Part shown: positions 9,211 through 18,383 of the stretch, one piece after another
Position numbering within the stretch: position 1 is the first letter of the stretch
Layout of the letters: each line of letters begins with the position of its first letter
Source of the DNA: an uncultured bacterium
Lineage (GTDB): Bacteria; Planctomycetota; Phycisphaerae; Phycisphaerales; SM1A02
DNA length: 64,000 nt
Assembly: GCA_903891095.1 (NCBI GenBank)
Contig: CAITDI010000121.1
Coordinates: 1-64,000, forward strand
Direction of reading: 5' to 3'
The notes under the pieces: model-generated
What the model was told of the DNA's origin: nothing
Seen by the model: only the letters and a program-made list of their open reading frames with translations
Database searches by the model: none
Position numbers and translations under genes: made by a program

Positions 9211-10866
9211 ATGTCGTTCGGGTCAAACCCATGTCATTCCCGCCGCACGTTCATGAAGGCGTCTGCGCTGACTTCGGGCGCGTTCTTCATCAACACGCGC
9301 GTGCGCGCGGGTGCTCTGTTTCAGCCACCGTCGAGCCCGCCGACGACGCCGTGGATGCAGCCGCTGAGCTTCTCGCCGTGGGCCACGCCGACCACGCAGC
9401 TGGTCGGTAGTCCGCCGGTCAATCCTGGCGCGCACCAGCGGTTCGATGAGTTCCTGCCCAAGCACTTCTACGAGATCTCGATCCGCGAGGTCCTCGCGCG
9501 TCCGCACCCGCAGCTCGGCTTGAGCCGCTGGTCTTCGTACAACGGCGTCGTGCCTGGACCGCTCTTCGTGACGCGGCTGGGCGACCCGATCCTCGTGCGC
9601 TTTAAGAACGAGCTGCCGAACACGATCACCGGCTTCGGCAGCCCCGAGGTGATCACGCACGTCCACAACGGCAATCACGCGTCGGAGTCGGACGGCGGTC
9701 CGTGGGACCTCTACGGCCCGGGCAACTACAAGGATCACCACTATCCGAACTACGCCGCGGGCGGCGATCCCGACGAGATGAAGGGCACGCTTTGGTACCA
9801 CGACCACTGCATGGACTTCACCGCGCAGAACACCTACCGCGGCCTCGCGGGCATGTACATCATGTTCGACGTGCTCGACAGCGGCAACGAGAACGATCCG
9901 AATCCCGACGCGCTGCGCCTCCCGAGCGGGCTGCCCAACGGCGCGAACACCGAGAACTGCTACGACATCCCGCTCGCGATCATGGACCGCGGCTTCGACG
10001 CCAACGGCATCCTGAGCATGGACACGCTCAACATGGACGGCATCGTGAGCGACAAGTACCTCGTCAACGGCCGCGTGCAGCCGTACTTCGAGGTCAAGCG
10101 CCGCAAGTACCGCTTTCGCGTGCTCGATGCTGGGCCGGCGCGCTACTACGACTTCTGGTTCTCGAACGCGATGCAGTTCCAGATCATCGGCACCGATGGC
10201 AACCTGCTTCCCGCGCCCGTGAACGCGGTCAATTTCCGCATGGGTCCTGGCGAGCGCTACGACATCGTCGTGGACTTTGCGCAGTTGCCTGAGTCGACGA
10301 CCGTGCTCTACCTCGTCAATCGCACCGACATGCCTGACGGCCGCGGACCGAAGAACAACACGCTGCCGATGTCGGAGGCGCCGCGCATCCTCAAGTTCAT
10401 CGTGCAGCCCGGCGCTGTGCCTGACCCGAGCCGCGTGCCGGCCACGCTGCGCGAGGAGGAACCGATTCTCCCCGCCGACATCGCGCGCGCGACGCGCCGT
10501 CGCTGGCACTTCGACCGCAAGAACGGCATGTGGACGGTCAACAGCAAGCTGTTCGACCCGAACCGCTCCGATGCCACGATCCCGCACCTGCAGCCTGAGA
10601 TCTGGACGATCTCGGCAGCGGGCGGCTGGGCTCATCCCATCCATTTCCATCTCGAGGAAGGCCGCATCCTGAGCTTCAACCGCGCCGAGGAGGAGGACCC
10701 CGTGTTCCTCGGCCGCAAGGACGTCTTCTCGCTGCGCGGTGGCGAGGAGATGGAGATCTTCGTGCGCTTCCACGACTGGGTCGGTAAATATCCGATCCAC
10801 TGTCACAACGGCACGCACGAGGATCACGCGATGATGGTGCGCTTCGATGTCGTCAAGGCGTTGTAA
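9211..10866 (+). CDS. Multicopper oxidase 2 (CotA/phenoxazinone synthase-like)
   Basis: 551 aa from ATG 9211, with AAGGAG at 9196-9201; an in-frame TTG at 9205 is less well spaced. The twin-arginine leader SRRTFMKASALTSGAFFINT is nearly the same as in MCO1. Copper motifs: THVHNGNH, WYHDHCMDFT, HPIHFHLEEG and HCHNGTHEDHAMM. All type 1 and type 2/3 ligands are kept, so it should be an active oxidase. It differs from its neighbours mainly in the segment after the leader and in a Glu-rich insertion before the last cupredoxin motif (FNRAEEEDPVFLGRKD). It is a paralogue of MCO1, MCO3 and MCO4. Confidence 0.9.
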   Translation: MSFGSNPCHSRRTFMKASALTSGAFFINTRVRAGALFQPPSSPPTTPWMQPLSFSPWATPTTQLVGSPPVNPGAHQRFDEFLPKHFYEISIREVLARPHPQLGLSRWSSYNGVVPGPLFVTRLGDPILVRFKNELPNTITGFGSPEVITHVHNGNHASESDGGPWDLYGPGNYKDHHYPNYAAGGDPDEMKGTLWYHDHCMDFTAQNTYRGLAGMYIMFDVLDSGNENDPNPDALRLPSGLPNGANTENCYDIPLAIMDRGFDANGILSMDTLNMDGIVSDKYLVNGRVQPYFEVKRRKYRFRVLDAGPARYYDFWFSNAMQFQIIGTDGNLLPAPVNAVNFRMGPGERYDIVVDFAQLPESTTVLYLVNRTDMPDGRGPKNNTLPMSEAPRILKFIVQPGAVPDPSRVPATLREEEPILPADIARATRRRWHFDRKNGMWTVNSKLFDPNRSDATIPHLQPEIWTISAAGGWAHPIHFHLEEGRILSFNRAEEEDPVFLGRKDVFSLRGGEEMEIFVRFHDWVGKYPIHCHNGTHEDHAMMVRFDVVKAL

Positions 10867-10993
10867 CGCGCGATCTGCGTGTGAGTTGGGCTAGGAGACC
10901 TCGACGGATGCTCGCCGCGTGAGTTGCACGTGCATCAAGCGATCGTGGAACAATTGTCCGTGATTGGTTGCCGGTGCGCGAATCTGTGGCAGT

Positions 10994-11122
10994 GTGATCG
11001 CGAAACTTCCCGCTCGGCTCGCCCGAAGGATCCTCGCCGCGTGCTTCGTCGCACGTGCTGGCTGCGTCTGCAGCGTTCCCTCGCGCGCGTGTCCGGCCCG
11101 AGGTGGTGCGCATGTTCAGTGA
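10994..11122 (+). CDS. Possible leader ORF overlapping the MCO3 start
   Basis: A 42-codon frame from GTG 10994 ends at TGA 11120-11122, overlapping the first 11 nt of MCO3. It lies in the same relative frame as the leader ORFs of MCO6 and MCO7. The peptide would be basic at first, then mildly hydrophobic (RRILAACFVARAGC), with a Cys-rich end (GCVCSVPSRACP). There is no convincing Shine-Dalgarno and only a GTG start, and no sequence similarity to the MCO6/7 leader peptides. It may be chance. Confidence 0.22.
   Translation: MIAKLPARLARRILAACFVARAGCVCSVPSRACPARGGAHVQ
11040..11055 (+). other. Stem-loop in the MCO3 leader
   Basis: CGTGC (11040-11044) pairs with GCACG (11051-11055) around the loop TTCGTC, 56 nt before the MCO3 ATG. 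A nearly identical hairpin sits 63 nt before the MCO4 ATG. No T tract. Confidence 0.4.
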
Positions 11123-12764
11123 TGGCGTTTTCCTGTCGCGTCGAACCTTCGTCAAGGCGTCCGCACTCACCACGGGTGCGTTCTTCATCAACACGCGCGT
11201 GCGAGCGGGGGCGCTGTTCCAGCCGCCTTCGAGTCCGCCGACCACGCCGTTCGTGCAGCCGCTTGCGTTCGCGCCGCACATGCGTCCGATCGAGTCGGTC
11301 AAGCCGTTCGACGTGATGCCTGACCCCGCGGCGTTCCAGCGCTACGACGAGTTCGTCCCCAAGGAGTACTACGAGCTCTCGGTGCGCGAGGTGATGGGTC
11401 GCCCGCACCCGCAGCTTGGGCTGAGCCGTTTCTCGAGCTACAACGGTTCGCTGCCGGGCCCGACATTCATGGCGCGCGCGTGGGATCCCATGATGGTGCG
11501 CATCAAGAACGAGTTGCCGAGCGAGATCAGGGGCTTTGGGTTGCCTGAGATCATCACGCATCTCCACAACGGCAACAACGCGCCCGAGTCGGACGGCGCG
11601 CCGTGGGACCTCTACTCGCCTGGCACGTACAAGGACCATCACTACCCGAACTATCCCGCGGCCGGCAATGTCAACGAGTGCAAGGGCACGCTCTGGTACC
11701 ACGACCACGCGCTCGACTACACCGCGCAGAACACCTACCGCGGGCTCGCGGGGTTCTTCCTCGTCTTCGACAGCATCGACAGCGGCAACGAGAACGATCC
11801 GAACCCCGACGCGCTGCGGCTCCCGAGCGGCGTGCCCGACGGCGAAAACACCGAGAATTGCTACGACATTCCGCTCGCCTTCGCGGATCGCCAGTTCGAT
11901 GCCGACGGCATCCTCACCATGGATCCGTTCGACTTCGACGGCGCGATCGGCGACAAGTTCCTCGTGAACGGCCGCGTGCAGCCGTACTTCAGCGTCAAGC
12001 GCCGCAAGTACCGCTTCCGCTGCGTCGACGCGGGGCCGGCGCGTTTCTACGACTTCGTGTTCAGCAACTCGATGGAGTTCCAGGTCATCGCCAACGACGG
12101 CAACCTGCTGCCGCATCCCGTGACGGTGCGCAACCACACGCTGGGCGCTGGCGAGCGATTCGACATGGTGGTGGACTTTTCCACGCTGCCCGAGTCGACG
12201 ACCGAGGTGTATCTCGTCAACCGCATCACGCACTCGACGGGTCGCGGTCCCAACAGCGGACGCCTGCCCGTCAACGAAGCGCCGCGCATCCTCAAGTTCG
12301 TGATCGAGCCTGGCGCCGTGCCCGATCCGAGCCGCGTGCCGAGCACGCTGCGTCAGCTTGATCCGCTCGATCTCACGGGCGCCGTCCAGCGCGAGTGGCG
12401 ATGGACGCGCAGCAACGGCATGTGGACCGTCAACGGCAGGCTCTTTGACGAGCACCGCTCCGACGCCACGCTGGTGCAGGGCCGCCCTGAGATCTGGAAG
12501 CTCTCCGGCTCCGGCGGCTGGGCGCATCCGATCCACTTCCATGTCGAGGAAGGTCGCCTGCTGTCCTACAACCGTCGCCCCATCACGAGCGGCGTGCTCG
12601 CGGGCCGCAAGGATGTCTTCACGCTGTTCGGCGGCGACGAGATGGTCATCGGCCTGCGCTACAACGACTGGGTCGGCAAGTACGTGATGCACTGCCACAA
12701 CGGTGTGCACGAGGACCACGCGATGATGGTGCGGTTCGATGTCGTGAAGAACGCATCCACGTGA
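11112..12764 (+). CDS. Multicopper oxidase 3 (CotA/phenoxazinone synthase-like)
   Basis: 550 aa from ATG 11112, preceded by GAGGTGG. The leader SRRTFVKASALTTGAFFINT is twin-arginine type. Copper ligands by residue: H150 and H152 (THLHNG), H197 and H199 (WYHDHA), the HPIHFH motif in the third cupredoxin domain, and H527-C528-H529, H533 and M538 (HCHNGVHEDHAMM). The set is complete, so all four coppers can be bound. It is closest to MCO4, with long stretches in common such as LVNGRVQPYF and KRRKYRFRCVDAGPAR. It is separated from MCO2 by 245 nt and probably transcribed from its own promoter. Confidence 0.9.
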   Translation: MFSDGVFLSRRTFVKASALTTGAFFINTRVRAGALFQPPSSPPTTPFVQPLAFAPHMRPIESVKPFDVMPDPAAFQRYDEFVPKEYYELSVREVMGRPHPQLGLSRFSSYNGSLPGPTFMARAWDPMMVRIKNELPSEIRGFGLPEIITHLHNGNNAPESDGAPWDLYSPGTYKDHHYPNYPAAGNVNECKGTLWYHDHALDYTAQNTYRGLAGFFLVFDSIDSGNENDPNPDALRLPSGVPDGENTENCYDIPLAFADRQFDADGILTMDPFDFDGAIGDKFLVNGRVQPYFSVKRRKYRFRCVDAGPARFYDFVFSNSMEFQVIANDGNLLPHPVTVRNHTLGAGERFDMVVDFSTLPESTTEVYLVNRITHSTGRGPNSGRLPVNEAPRILKFVIEPGAVPDPSRVPSTLRQLDPLDLTGAVQREWRWTRSNGMWTVNGRLFDEHRSDATLVQGRPEIWKLSGSGGWAHPIHFHVEEGRLLSYNRRPITSGVLAGRKDVFTLFGGDEMVIGLRYNDWVGKYVMHCHNGVHEDHAMMVRFDVVKNAST

Positions 12765-13101
12765 GCGCTCGCGCTGCGTTGACGATTTTCGGACCCGTAA
12801 CGGCATGAGATTTGTGTTCAGACGCAGCAGAAGGCGCTGGACGCAAGCCGCGATTCGCGCTGGACTTTGTGCATGAGCGTCGGCTTGCAGCGTGCAGCAC
12901 CGCATTCTCTAAAGGAACAGCGGCGCCTGATCTTGCAAATTGCGTTTGCCCGACTCGCGGGTTGGTGACAGGCTTGCCCCGAGTCAATCCAGATCACTGC
13001 GAAGTGATGGCAGCCGGCTGCGTGCGTTCGTTCGCACGGAGCTTTGTCCAGCGTTCGGCGCTTGCCCGCCGTTCCTTCTCCATGTACCGGGTGCGTCGTT
13101 T
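12765..13101 (+). other. Intergenic region upstream of MCO4
   Basis: 337 nt without a supported gene. It contains CCGAGTCAA at 12979-12987 (shared with the MCO1 upstream region) and a stem-loop CGTGCG (13021-13026) / CGCACG (13033-13038) with loop TTCGTT, 63 nt before the MCO4 ATG. A Cys-containing open frame crosses this region and ends inside MCO4 but has no ribosome binding site. Confidence 0.4.
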
Positions 13102-14739
13102 ATGTTCGGACGCGAGTTGTCTGTTTCCCGTCGCTCGTTCGTGAAGGCCTCTGCGCTCACGACTGGTGCGTTTTTCATCAACACCAAGTTCTCGCGGGCG
13201 ATGCTGTCGAATGCGCCGGCGAGTCCGCCGACGACTCCGTGGATGCAGCCGCTGTCCTTCGCGCCGTGGAAGGAGCCGCTCCGCGGCACTTCGCCGTGGA
13301 CCGACATGCCGGATCCTGCGGCGTTCCAGCGCTACGAGGAGTTCATCCCGCGGAAGTACTACGAGCTCACCGCGCAGGAAGTGATCGGCCGTCCGCACCC
13401 GCAGCTCGGTCTCAGCCGCTTCTCGACCTACGACGGCTCCGCGCCCGGCCCGACCTTCATCGCGAAGTGCTGGGAGCCGATCATGGTGCGCATCAAGAAC
13501 GAGCTGCCCGAGGAGATCCAGGGCTTCGGCACGCCGGAGATCATCACGCACCTCCACAACGGCAACAACGGGCCCGAGTCGGACGGCGCGCCGTGGGAGC
13601 TGTACGCGCCGGGCCACTACAAGGATCACCACTACCCGAACTTTCCCGCTGGCGGCAACATCAACGAGTGCAAGGGCTCGCTGTGGTACCACGACCACGC
13701 GCTCGACTTCACCGCGCAGAACACCTATCGCGGACTCGCGGGCTTCTACATCATGTTCGACGCGATCGACAGCGGCAACGAGAACGATCCGAATCCGGAT
13801 GCGCTCCGCCTGCCCAGCGGCGTGCCGAACGGCGGCAACGGCGAGGACTGCTACGACATCCCGCTCGCGTTCGCGGATCGTCAGTTTGATTCCAACGGCA
13901 TCCTCACCATGGATCCGTTCGATTTCGACGGTGCGATCGGCGACAAGTTCCTCGTGAACGGCCGCGTGAATCCGTACTTCAACGTCAAGCGTCGCAAGTA
14001 CCGCTTCCGCTGCGTCGACGCGGGTCCTGCGCGCTACTACGACTTCTGCTTCAGCAACCAGATGGAGTTCCAGGTCATCGCCAACGACGGCAACCTGTTG
14101 CCGCATCCGGTGACGGTGCGCAGCCACTCGCTCGGCGCGGGCGAGCGCTTCGACATGGTGGTCGACTTCTCGACGCTCCCTGAGTCGACGACCGAGGTGT
14201 ACCTGGTCAACCGCCTCACGCACTCGAACGGCCGCGGTCCGAACAGCGGTCGCCTGCCCGTCAACCAGTCGCCGCGCATCCTCAAGTTCGTGATCCAGCC
14301 GGGCGCCGTGCCCGATCCGAGCCGCGTGCCTGCCAACCTGCGCCAGCTCGATCCGCTGGACCTGACCAACGCGGTGCGCCGCGAGTGGAAGTGGACGCGC
14401 AGCAACGGCATGTGGACCGTCAACGGCAACCTCTTCGACGAGCACCGCATCGATGCGCGGATCACCCGCGGGCGTCCCGAGATCTGGAAGTTCTGGACGC
14501 CCGGCGGTTGGGCGCACCCGATTCACTTCCATGTCGAGGAAGGCCGTCTGCTGAGCTACAACCGGACTCCCATCAACGGCGGCGTGCTGTACGGCCGCAA
14601 GGATGTGTTCGCGCTGTACGGCGGCGACGAGATGGTCGTCGGCCTCCGCTACAACGACTGGGTCGGCAAGTATGTGATGCACTGCCACAACGGCGTGCAT
14701 GAGGATCACGCGATGATGGTGATGCTCGAGATCGTGTGA
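13102..14739 (+). CDS. Multicopper oxidase 4 (CotA/phenoxazinone synthase-like)
   Basis: 545 aa from ATG 13102; no strong Shine-Dalgarno. The leader SRRSFVKASALTTGAFFINT carries the twin arginines. Copper motifs: THLHNG, WYHDHALDFT, HPIHFHVEEG and HCHNGVHEDHAMM, all intact. It is the last of the four tandem plus-strand oxidases and the closest paralogue of MCO3. It converges on the minus-strand membrane-protein gene at 14818; the 78-nt gap holds only a short 9-bp tandem repeat. Confidence 0.9.
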   Translation: MFGRELSVSRRSFVKASALTTGAFFINTKFSRAMLSNAPASPPTTPWMQPLSFAPWKEPLRGTSPWTDMPDPAAFQRYEEFIPRKYYELTAQEVIGRPHPQLGLSRFSTYDGSAPGPTFIAKCWEPIMVRIKNELPEEIQGFGTPEIITHLHNGNNGPESDGAPWELYAPGHYKDHHYPNFPAGGNINECKGSLWYHDHALDFTAQNTYRGLAGFYIMFDAIDSGNENDPNPDALRLPSGVPNGGNGEDCYDIPLAFADRQFDSNGILTMDPFDFDGAIGDKFLVNGRVNPYFNVKRRKYRFRCVDAGPARYYDFCFSNQMEFQVIANDGNLLPHPVTVRSHSLGAGERFDMVVDFSTLPESTTEVYLVNRLTHSNGRGPNSGRLPVNQSPRILKFVIQPGAVPDPSRVPANLRQLDPLDLTNAVRREWKWTRSNGMWTVNGNLFDEHRIDARITRGRPEIWKFWTPGGWAHPIHFHVEEGRLLSYNRTPINGGVLYGRKDVFALYGGDEMVVGLRYNDWVGKYVMHCHNGVHEDHAMMVMLEIV

Positions 14740-14752
14740 GCGAGACGCGCGC

Positions 14753-14779
14753 GAACCGCACGGACCGCACGAACCACAC
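14753..14779. repeat. 9-bp tandem repeat, 3 units
   Basis: GAACCGCAC, GGACCGCAC and GAACCACAC follow each other directly between the convergent MCO4 and membrane-protein genes. They are followed by CAAAAACC. Function unknown. Confidence 0.6.
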
Positions 14780-14817
14780 AAAAACCATGTCAGCGCGCGC
14801 GGCGCGCGGACCGAGGC

Positions 14818-15297
14818 TCAGGCCAGTCGGTTCGCGTGCCGCGCGTCCATTGCACGAGCCTTGAACGCGATCGCCAGCCCGATCGCCAGCGGCACCAGCA
14901 GCGCGGGCAGCGGCATCCACGCGGGATGCGGGATCAGCCACAGGTTCGCGCCGATCGCCGCGAGGTTGACGCACATCATGCCGATCGCCAGCTGCATGCG
15001 GTAGAACGGCGCGATCGTCGCCGTCACCAGCACGCTCGCGAGCGTGCCGAGCGACCAGCCCGCGATCAACGCGATGAACGCGCCCAGCGGAACCGTCGGC
15101 AAGGCCGCCGCGATCGCGTCGGTCGCGCCGGGATCGTTCGCCTGCCGCATCGCGAACGCGCGCTCCATTTCCGCACCCAGCGGAAAGAACCGGAACGACA
15201 CGAACTCCGACAGCGACACGGTCAGGAACATGGCCGCGAAGCCCGAGGGAATCGCGAACGCGAGGCGGCGGTTGCGCATGCGGCGAGGATAGCGCAT
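14818..15297 (-). CDS. Small integral membrane protein, unknown function
   Basis: 159 aa with four predicted hydrophobic segments: about 14-35, 70-90 (VPLGAFIALIAGWSLGTLAS), 92-120 and 125-145. I do not recognise a family. Two ATG starts six codons apart (15297 and 15279) are possible, and neither has a good ribosome binding site. It lies downstream of the MauG-like gene on the same strand but beyond a terminator hairpin, so it is probably a separate unit. No copper or heme motif is visible. Confidence 0.65.
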   Translation of the reverse strand: MRYPRRMRNRRLAFAIPSGFAAMFLTVSLSEFVSFRFFPLGAEMERAFAMRQANDPGATDAIAAALPTVPLGAFIALIAGWSLGTLASVLVTATIAPFYRMQLAIGMMCVNLAAIGANLWLIPHPAWMPLPALLVPLAIGLAIAFKARAMDARHANRLA

Positions 15298-15299
15298 CC

Positions 15300-15332
15300 A
15301 AAAACAGACCCGCGGCCGTGCGGCCGCGGGTC
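15300..15332 (-). terminator. Intrinsic terminator of MauG-like gene 1
   Basis: GACCCGCGGCCG (15307-15318) pairs with CGGCCGCGGGTC (15321-15332). On the minus strand it is followed by TTTTT (complement of 15300-15304). It lies 64 nt past the stop at 15397. Confidence 0.8.
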
Positions 15333-15396
15333 CGAGCGGCGATCCGTGTGTGATCGCCGCTTCTCGAGGTATGAGTTGATTGCAGCTCTCACGCGA

Positions 15397-18096
15397 TCAC
15401 GGGCAGGTGCCCCACGATCCGAGGATGAGCGCAAGGTCTCCGCCACCGACCACGCCGTCGCCGTCGATGTCGGCGTTCGGGCTGACGGTGCCCCAGGCAG
15501 CCAGGAGGATGCCCAGGTCTTCGCCATCGACGGCACCGTTGCGGGTGATGTCGCCGGCGCAGAGGTGCTCGCAGGTGTCGAGCACGCCGTTGTGGTTGCG
15601 ATCGAGGGTCGGGTCGACCGTGATCTCGCAATCATCGAGCTGGCCGTTCTGGTCGCAGTCGCCGGCCCACGGATCAGCCGCGAGCAGGTTCTCGATGAAG
15701 GTCGCCATCGGCTTGCCGCAGGTCGCCGCGCGGCCGTCGGCTCCGACCGCCGCGAGCGGCGTGCCATCGGGCAGCGGAAGCGCGGGGTGATCGAACGGCG
15801 CCGCCTCGTTGCGGACGCGCTCGTCGGTGAGCGTGCGGAGGAAGGCCGCCAGCGCCGCGATGTGATCCTCGCTGAGGTTCATGGCGCGCATGTCGCCAGC
15901 GAGGTCAGCCGTGTTGGCATCGTGGAAGTCGCCGCCGCGGTTGTAGAAGCGGATGCAGTCCTCGAGCGTGGCCATGCCGCCGTTGTGGAAGTAGGGGCCC
16001 GTGAGCTCGATGTTGCGGAGCGTGGGCTCCTTGAATGCACCGTCGACGCGCGGGGTGATGCCCATCGAGGCCGACAGATCGCCGTACTCGACCAGGTTGC
16101 CGTCCGTCTGCAGGCGCTTGGCCGGCGAGAGCGGAACGCCATTCGGGTGCGAGCCGCCGAGGCCGAGGTCTTCGCTCGTCGGACGGATGCCGATGTTGTC
16201 GAAGCCCGCTTCGAAGAGCACGCGATCCGACTCATGCACCGTGCCGCGCACCACGCCGTCGATCTTGACCGCGTAGCTCACGCCGATGGGGAAGTCCTCG
16301 ACGCCGAGCTCGAGGGTCATCTGGCCGTTCACGATCTTCATGTCGACGATGAACGCGGAGAACTCGCCCACCGAGGGGACCGGGATCACCGTGTTGCTGT
16401 CGAGGTTCGCGGGATACGCGCGGCGCGGCAGCGTGCCGTAGTGCGCGATCGTCGTGCCCTTGGCGTCGACCAGGTCGATGCCCTTGCCGCGGATGGTGAA
16501 GTTGAGCGGGCGCACGCTCGGCTCGAAGCCGGTCGGGGGCTCGCGGAAGGTCAGCGTGGAGCCGAGCACCGCGTCGATGCCGTGCTCCTCGAGGATCGGC
16601 GACGGCGGGTAGATGCCCGGGACCGTCGGATCGCCCGCGGGAACGTTGAGCGGATCCAGCGGAGCCGGATCGTCGACGTCGGCGATGCCGTCGTTGTCGT
16701 CGTCGGCGTCGGCGTTGTCGCCGACACCGTCGTGATCGGAGTCGAGCCAGTCCTTGGCGTTGTGCGGGAACGCGTCGGCGACATCAGGCACGCCGTCGTC
16801 GTCGCTGTCGGCAGCGCCGGGGAAGAGGCCGATGCCGGGGACGTCGGGTCCGCCCGCACCCTCGACTTCGTACGTCGCGCCGCTAAACAGCGCGCTCATG
16901 TGGCAGAGCTGGCAGTTCGTGCGCGGCAGCGACGGATCCATGTTGAAGAAGAGCCGCATGCCCTTGAGTTCCTGATCGGTCAGGAGCCCAGGTGCGCCGC
17001 CCATCACGCCGTCCTGCTCGATGAACTGGTCGTAACGCGAGTCGTCGGAGACGAGCGTCGCTTCGTACATCTGCACGGCGAGACCGAAGAAGAGCGCCAT
17101 GTTGGCCTGCGTCATCGTCGTGCCGGGGGCGACTTCGGTGTCGGACCACCAGCTCGGGAGGAACGCCGACTTGATCATCTCGTTGTAGGTCGCGCTCACG
17201 CCGCCCGCGGGCGACGCGAACGTGCCGAGCACGCTGTCGTTGGCCGCGATCTTCTGCGTGGCAAGGCCGCGCGTGTTGAGGATCTTCTTGGCGACGTCGG
17301 TCCAGCTGCGGCCGTGCGCGGCCATCTCGACATCGCTGCCCACTGGGCCGACCGCCTGCGAGGCGAGCGACGCGTGGTCGAGCAGGATCTGCACCTGGCT
17401 CGCGGTGCCGGTCGAGGCGTCGTACTTCCACACGCGCGCATCGGGGTCGACGGCGCCGAACGGATTGACGCCGTTGAACCACGCGTTCGCGCGGCCATCC
17501 CAGAACTGGCGGATGTTGAACACCGCGTTGATGACCGACGGCGCGTTGCGGCCGGTGACCTGGCGCTGCGCGCTGCCGTCGGCGGCGATGAAGATCGGTT
17601 CGGTGACCTCGTTGCAGATCTCGCCGCCGACGCCGTTGAGGCCGCCGAAGTTCTCGCGCATCACGCCGGGCGATCCCGCGACATCGTTGATGCTGCGGAG
17701 CTTGGTGCTGTTGCGGTTGGCGGGATTGGAGAACTTCGTCAGCGGATAGAGCGACGCGACCGGACGCGCGCCTGGCGCGATGCCGTTCGAGAACGTGCCA
17801 TCCGCGCCCGGATGGAAGATGCTCGTCGTGCGCGAATCCGCACCAGCCTGGTGGTGGCACGTGGCGCACGCGGTCTGCCCGTCGCTACCGACGCGCACAT
17901 CCCAGTACAGCGCCTTGCCAAGACGAATGGCGGCGGCGCGGTCTGCGACGTACTCGTTGAGCGTCGAGGGCTCGGGGACCTGGATGGTCTTGAGGGACGG
18001 TTCGACGTGGTTCTGCGCGAGGGCTGAACCAGTGACTGCAAGGCCGACCGCCGCGGCCAAGCTGCCGTGCATGCGCACGGAAGACAGGAAAAACAT
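15397..18096 (-). CDS. Exported diheme MauG/cytochrome c peroxidase-like protein 1 with TSP3 and dockerin-like modules
   Basis: 899 aa from ATG 18096, with AGAGGTGG just upstream. A signal peptide ends near TGSALAQ (residue 28). Heme sites are C77-C80-H81 (CATCHH) and C395-C398-H399 (CQLCHM). The peroxidase-type C-terminal motif TGPYFHNGGMATLED is present. An Asp-rich thrombospondin type 3 calcium repeat (about 429-482, DSDDDGVPD, DSDHDGVGD) is inserted after the second heme, and the last 80 residues form dockerin-like calcium loops ending LGSWGTCP. The family (MauG, bacterial cytochrome c peroxidase) reduces peroxide or oxidises protein and small substrates using two c hemes. The 315-residue gap between hemes is longer than the roughly 150 usual in the family. 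Expected location: outside the cytoplasm, perhaps surface-anchored. Confidence 0.9.
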   Translation of the reverse strand: MFFLSSVRMHGSLAAAVGLAVTGSALAQNHVEPSLKTIQVPEPSTLNEYVADRAAAIRLGKALYWDVRVGSDGQTACATCHHQAGADSRTTSIFHPGADGTFSNGIAPGARPVASLYPLTKFSNPANRNSTKLRSINDVAGSPGVMRENFGGLNGVGGEICNEVTEPIFIAADGSAQRQVTGRNAPSVINAVFNIRQFWDGRANAWFNGVNPFGAVDPDARVWKYDASTGTASQVQILLDHASLASQAVGPVGSDVEMAAHGRSWTDVAKKILNTRGLATQKIAANDSVLGTFASPAGGVSATYNEMIKSAFLPSWWSDTEVAPGTTMTQANMALFFGLAVQMYEATLVSDDSRYDQFIEQDGVMGGAPGLLTDQELKGMRLFFNMDPSLPRTNCQLCHMSALFSGATYEVEGAGGPDVPGIGLFPGAADSDDDGVPDVADAFPHNAKDWLDSDHDGVGDNADADDDNDGIADVDDPAPLDPLNVPAGDPTVPGIYPPSPILEEHGIDAVLGSTLTFREPPTGFEPSVRPLNFTIRGKGIDLVDAKGTTIAHYGTLPRRAYPANLDSNTVIPVPSVGEFSAFIVDMKIVNGQMTLELGVEDFPIGVSYAVKIDGVVRGTVHESDRVLFEAGFDNIGIRPTSEDLGLGGSHPNGVPLSPAKRLQTDGNLVEYGDLSASMGITPRVDGAFKEPTLRNIELTGPYFHNGGMATLEDCIRFYNRGGDFHDANTADLAGDMRAMNLSEDHIAALAAFLRTLTDERVRNEAAPFDHPALPLPDGTPLAAVGADGRAATCGKPMATFIENLLAADPWAGDCDQNGQLDDCEITVDPTLDRNHNGVLDTCEHLCAGDITRNGAVDGEDLGILLAAWGTVSPNADIDGDGVVGGGDLALILGSWGTCP

Positions 18097-18192
18097 ACGC
18101 CACCTCTGGCGTCGATGCGAGAAAGATGTCACGCGAAACCCCGGGACGAACGGAATGTCGCGCTGCCGCGCACACTTGGCGCGGACGATCGG

Positions 18193-18220
18193 AACCTAGT
18201 GGTCAATCGATGCGAGTCAA
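18193..18220 (-). promoter_or_regulatory. Predicted sigma70-type promoter of MauG-like gene 1
   Basis: On the minus strand TTGACT (18220-18215), a 16-nt spacer and TAGGTT (18198-18193). The promoter of the paralogue at 21230-21257 has identical hexamers and spacing although the spacer sequence differs, which supports both. Confidence 0.65.
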
Positions 18221-18281
18221 GCGAAGACACACGCGAAGACACGCGATCGCGCACATCGACTTTTCGCGTGATGCATGATGC

Positions 18282-18312
18282 AAACAGCCCGCGACCATGT
18301 GGTCGCGGGCTG
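18282..18312 (-). terminator. Terminator-like hairpin of MauG-like gene 2
   Basis: CAGCCCGCGACC (18285-18296) pairs with GGTCGCGGGCTG (18301-18312), loop ATGT. Only three T follow on the minus strand, so termination may be weak. Confidence 0.65.
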
Positions 18313-18383
18313 GAGGTTGCTGCTGTTTGCGTTCGACTGCGACCGTGCGCGTGGCTGTTGTCAGCGACGCGATTCGCAGCCCA

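Noticed and set aside
12812-13144. A Cys-containing frame upstream of and overlapping MCO4
   Set aside because: No ribosome binding site, no signal-like start, and it ends 40 nt inside MCO4 in a different relative frame from the MCO6/7 leader ORFs.
14836-18027. A plus-strand open frame of over 1000 codons opposite the MauG-like gene 1, and similar long frames opposite MCO1-7
   Set aside because: They are Arg/Ala/Val/His-rich shadows of GC-rich genes with no domain signature, while the opposite strand encodes complete enzymes with motifs.
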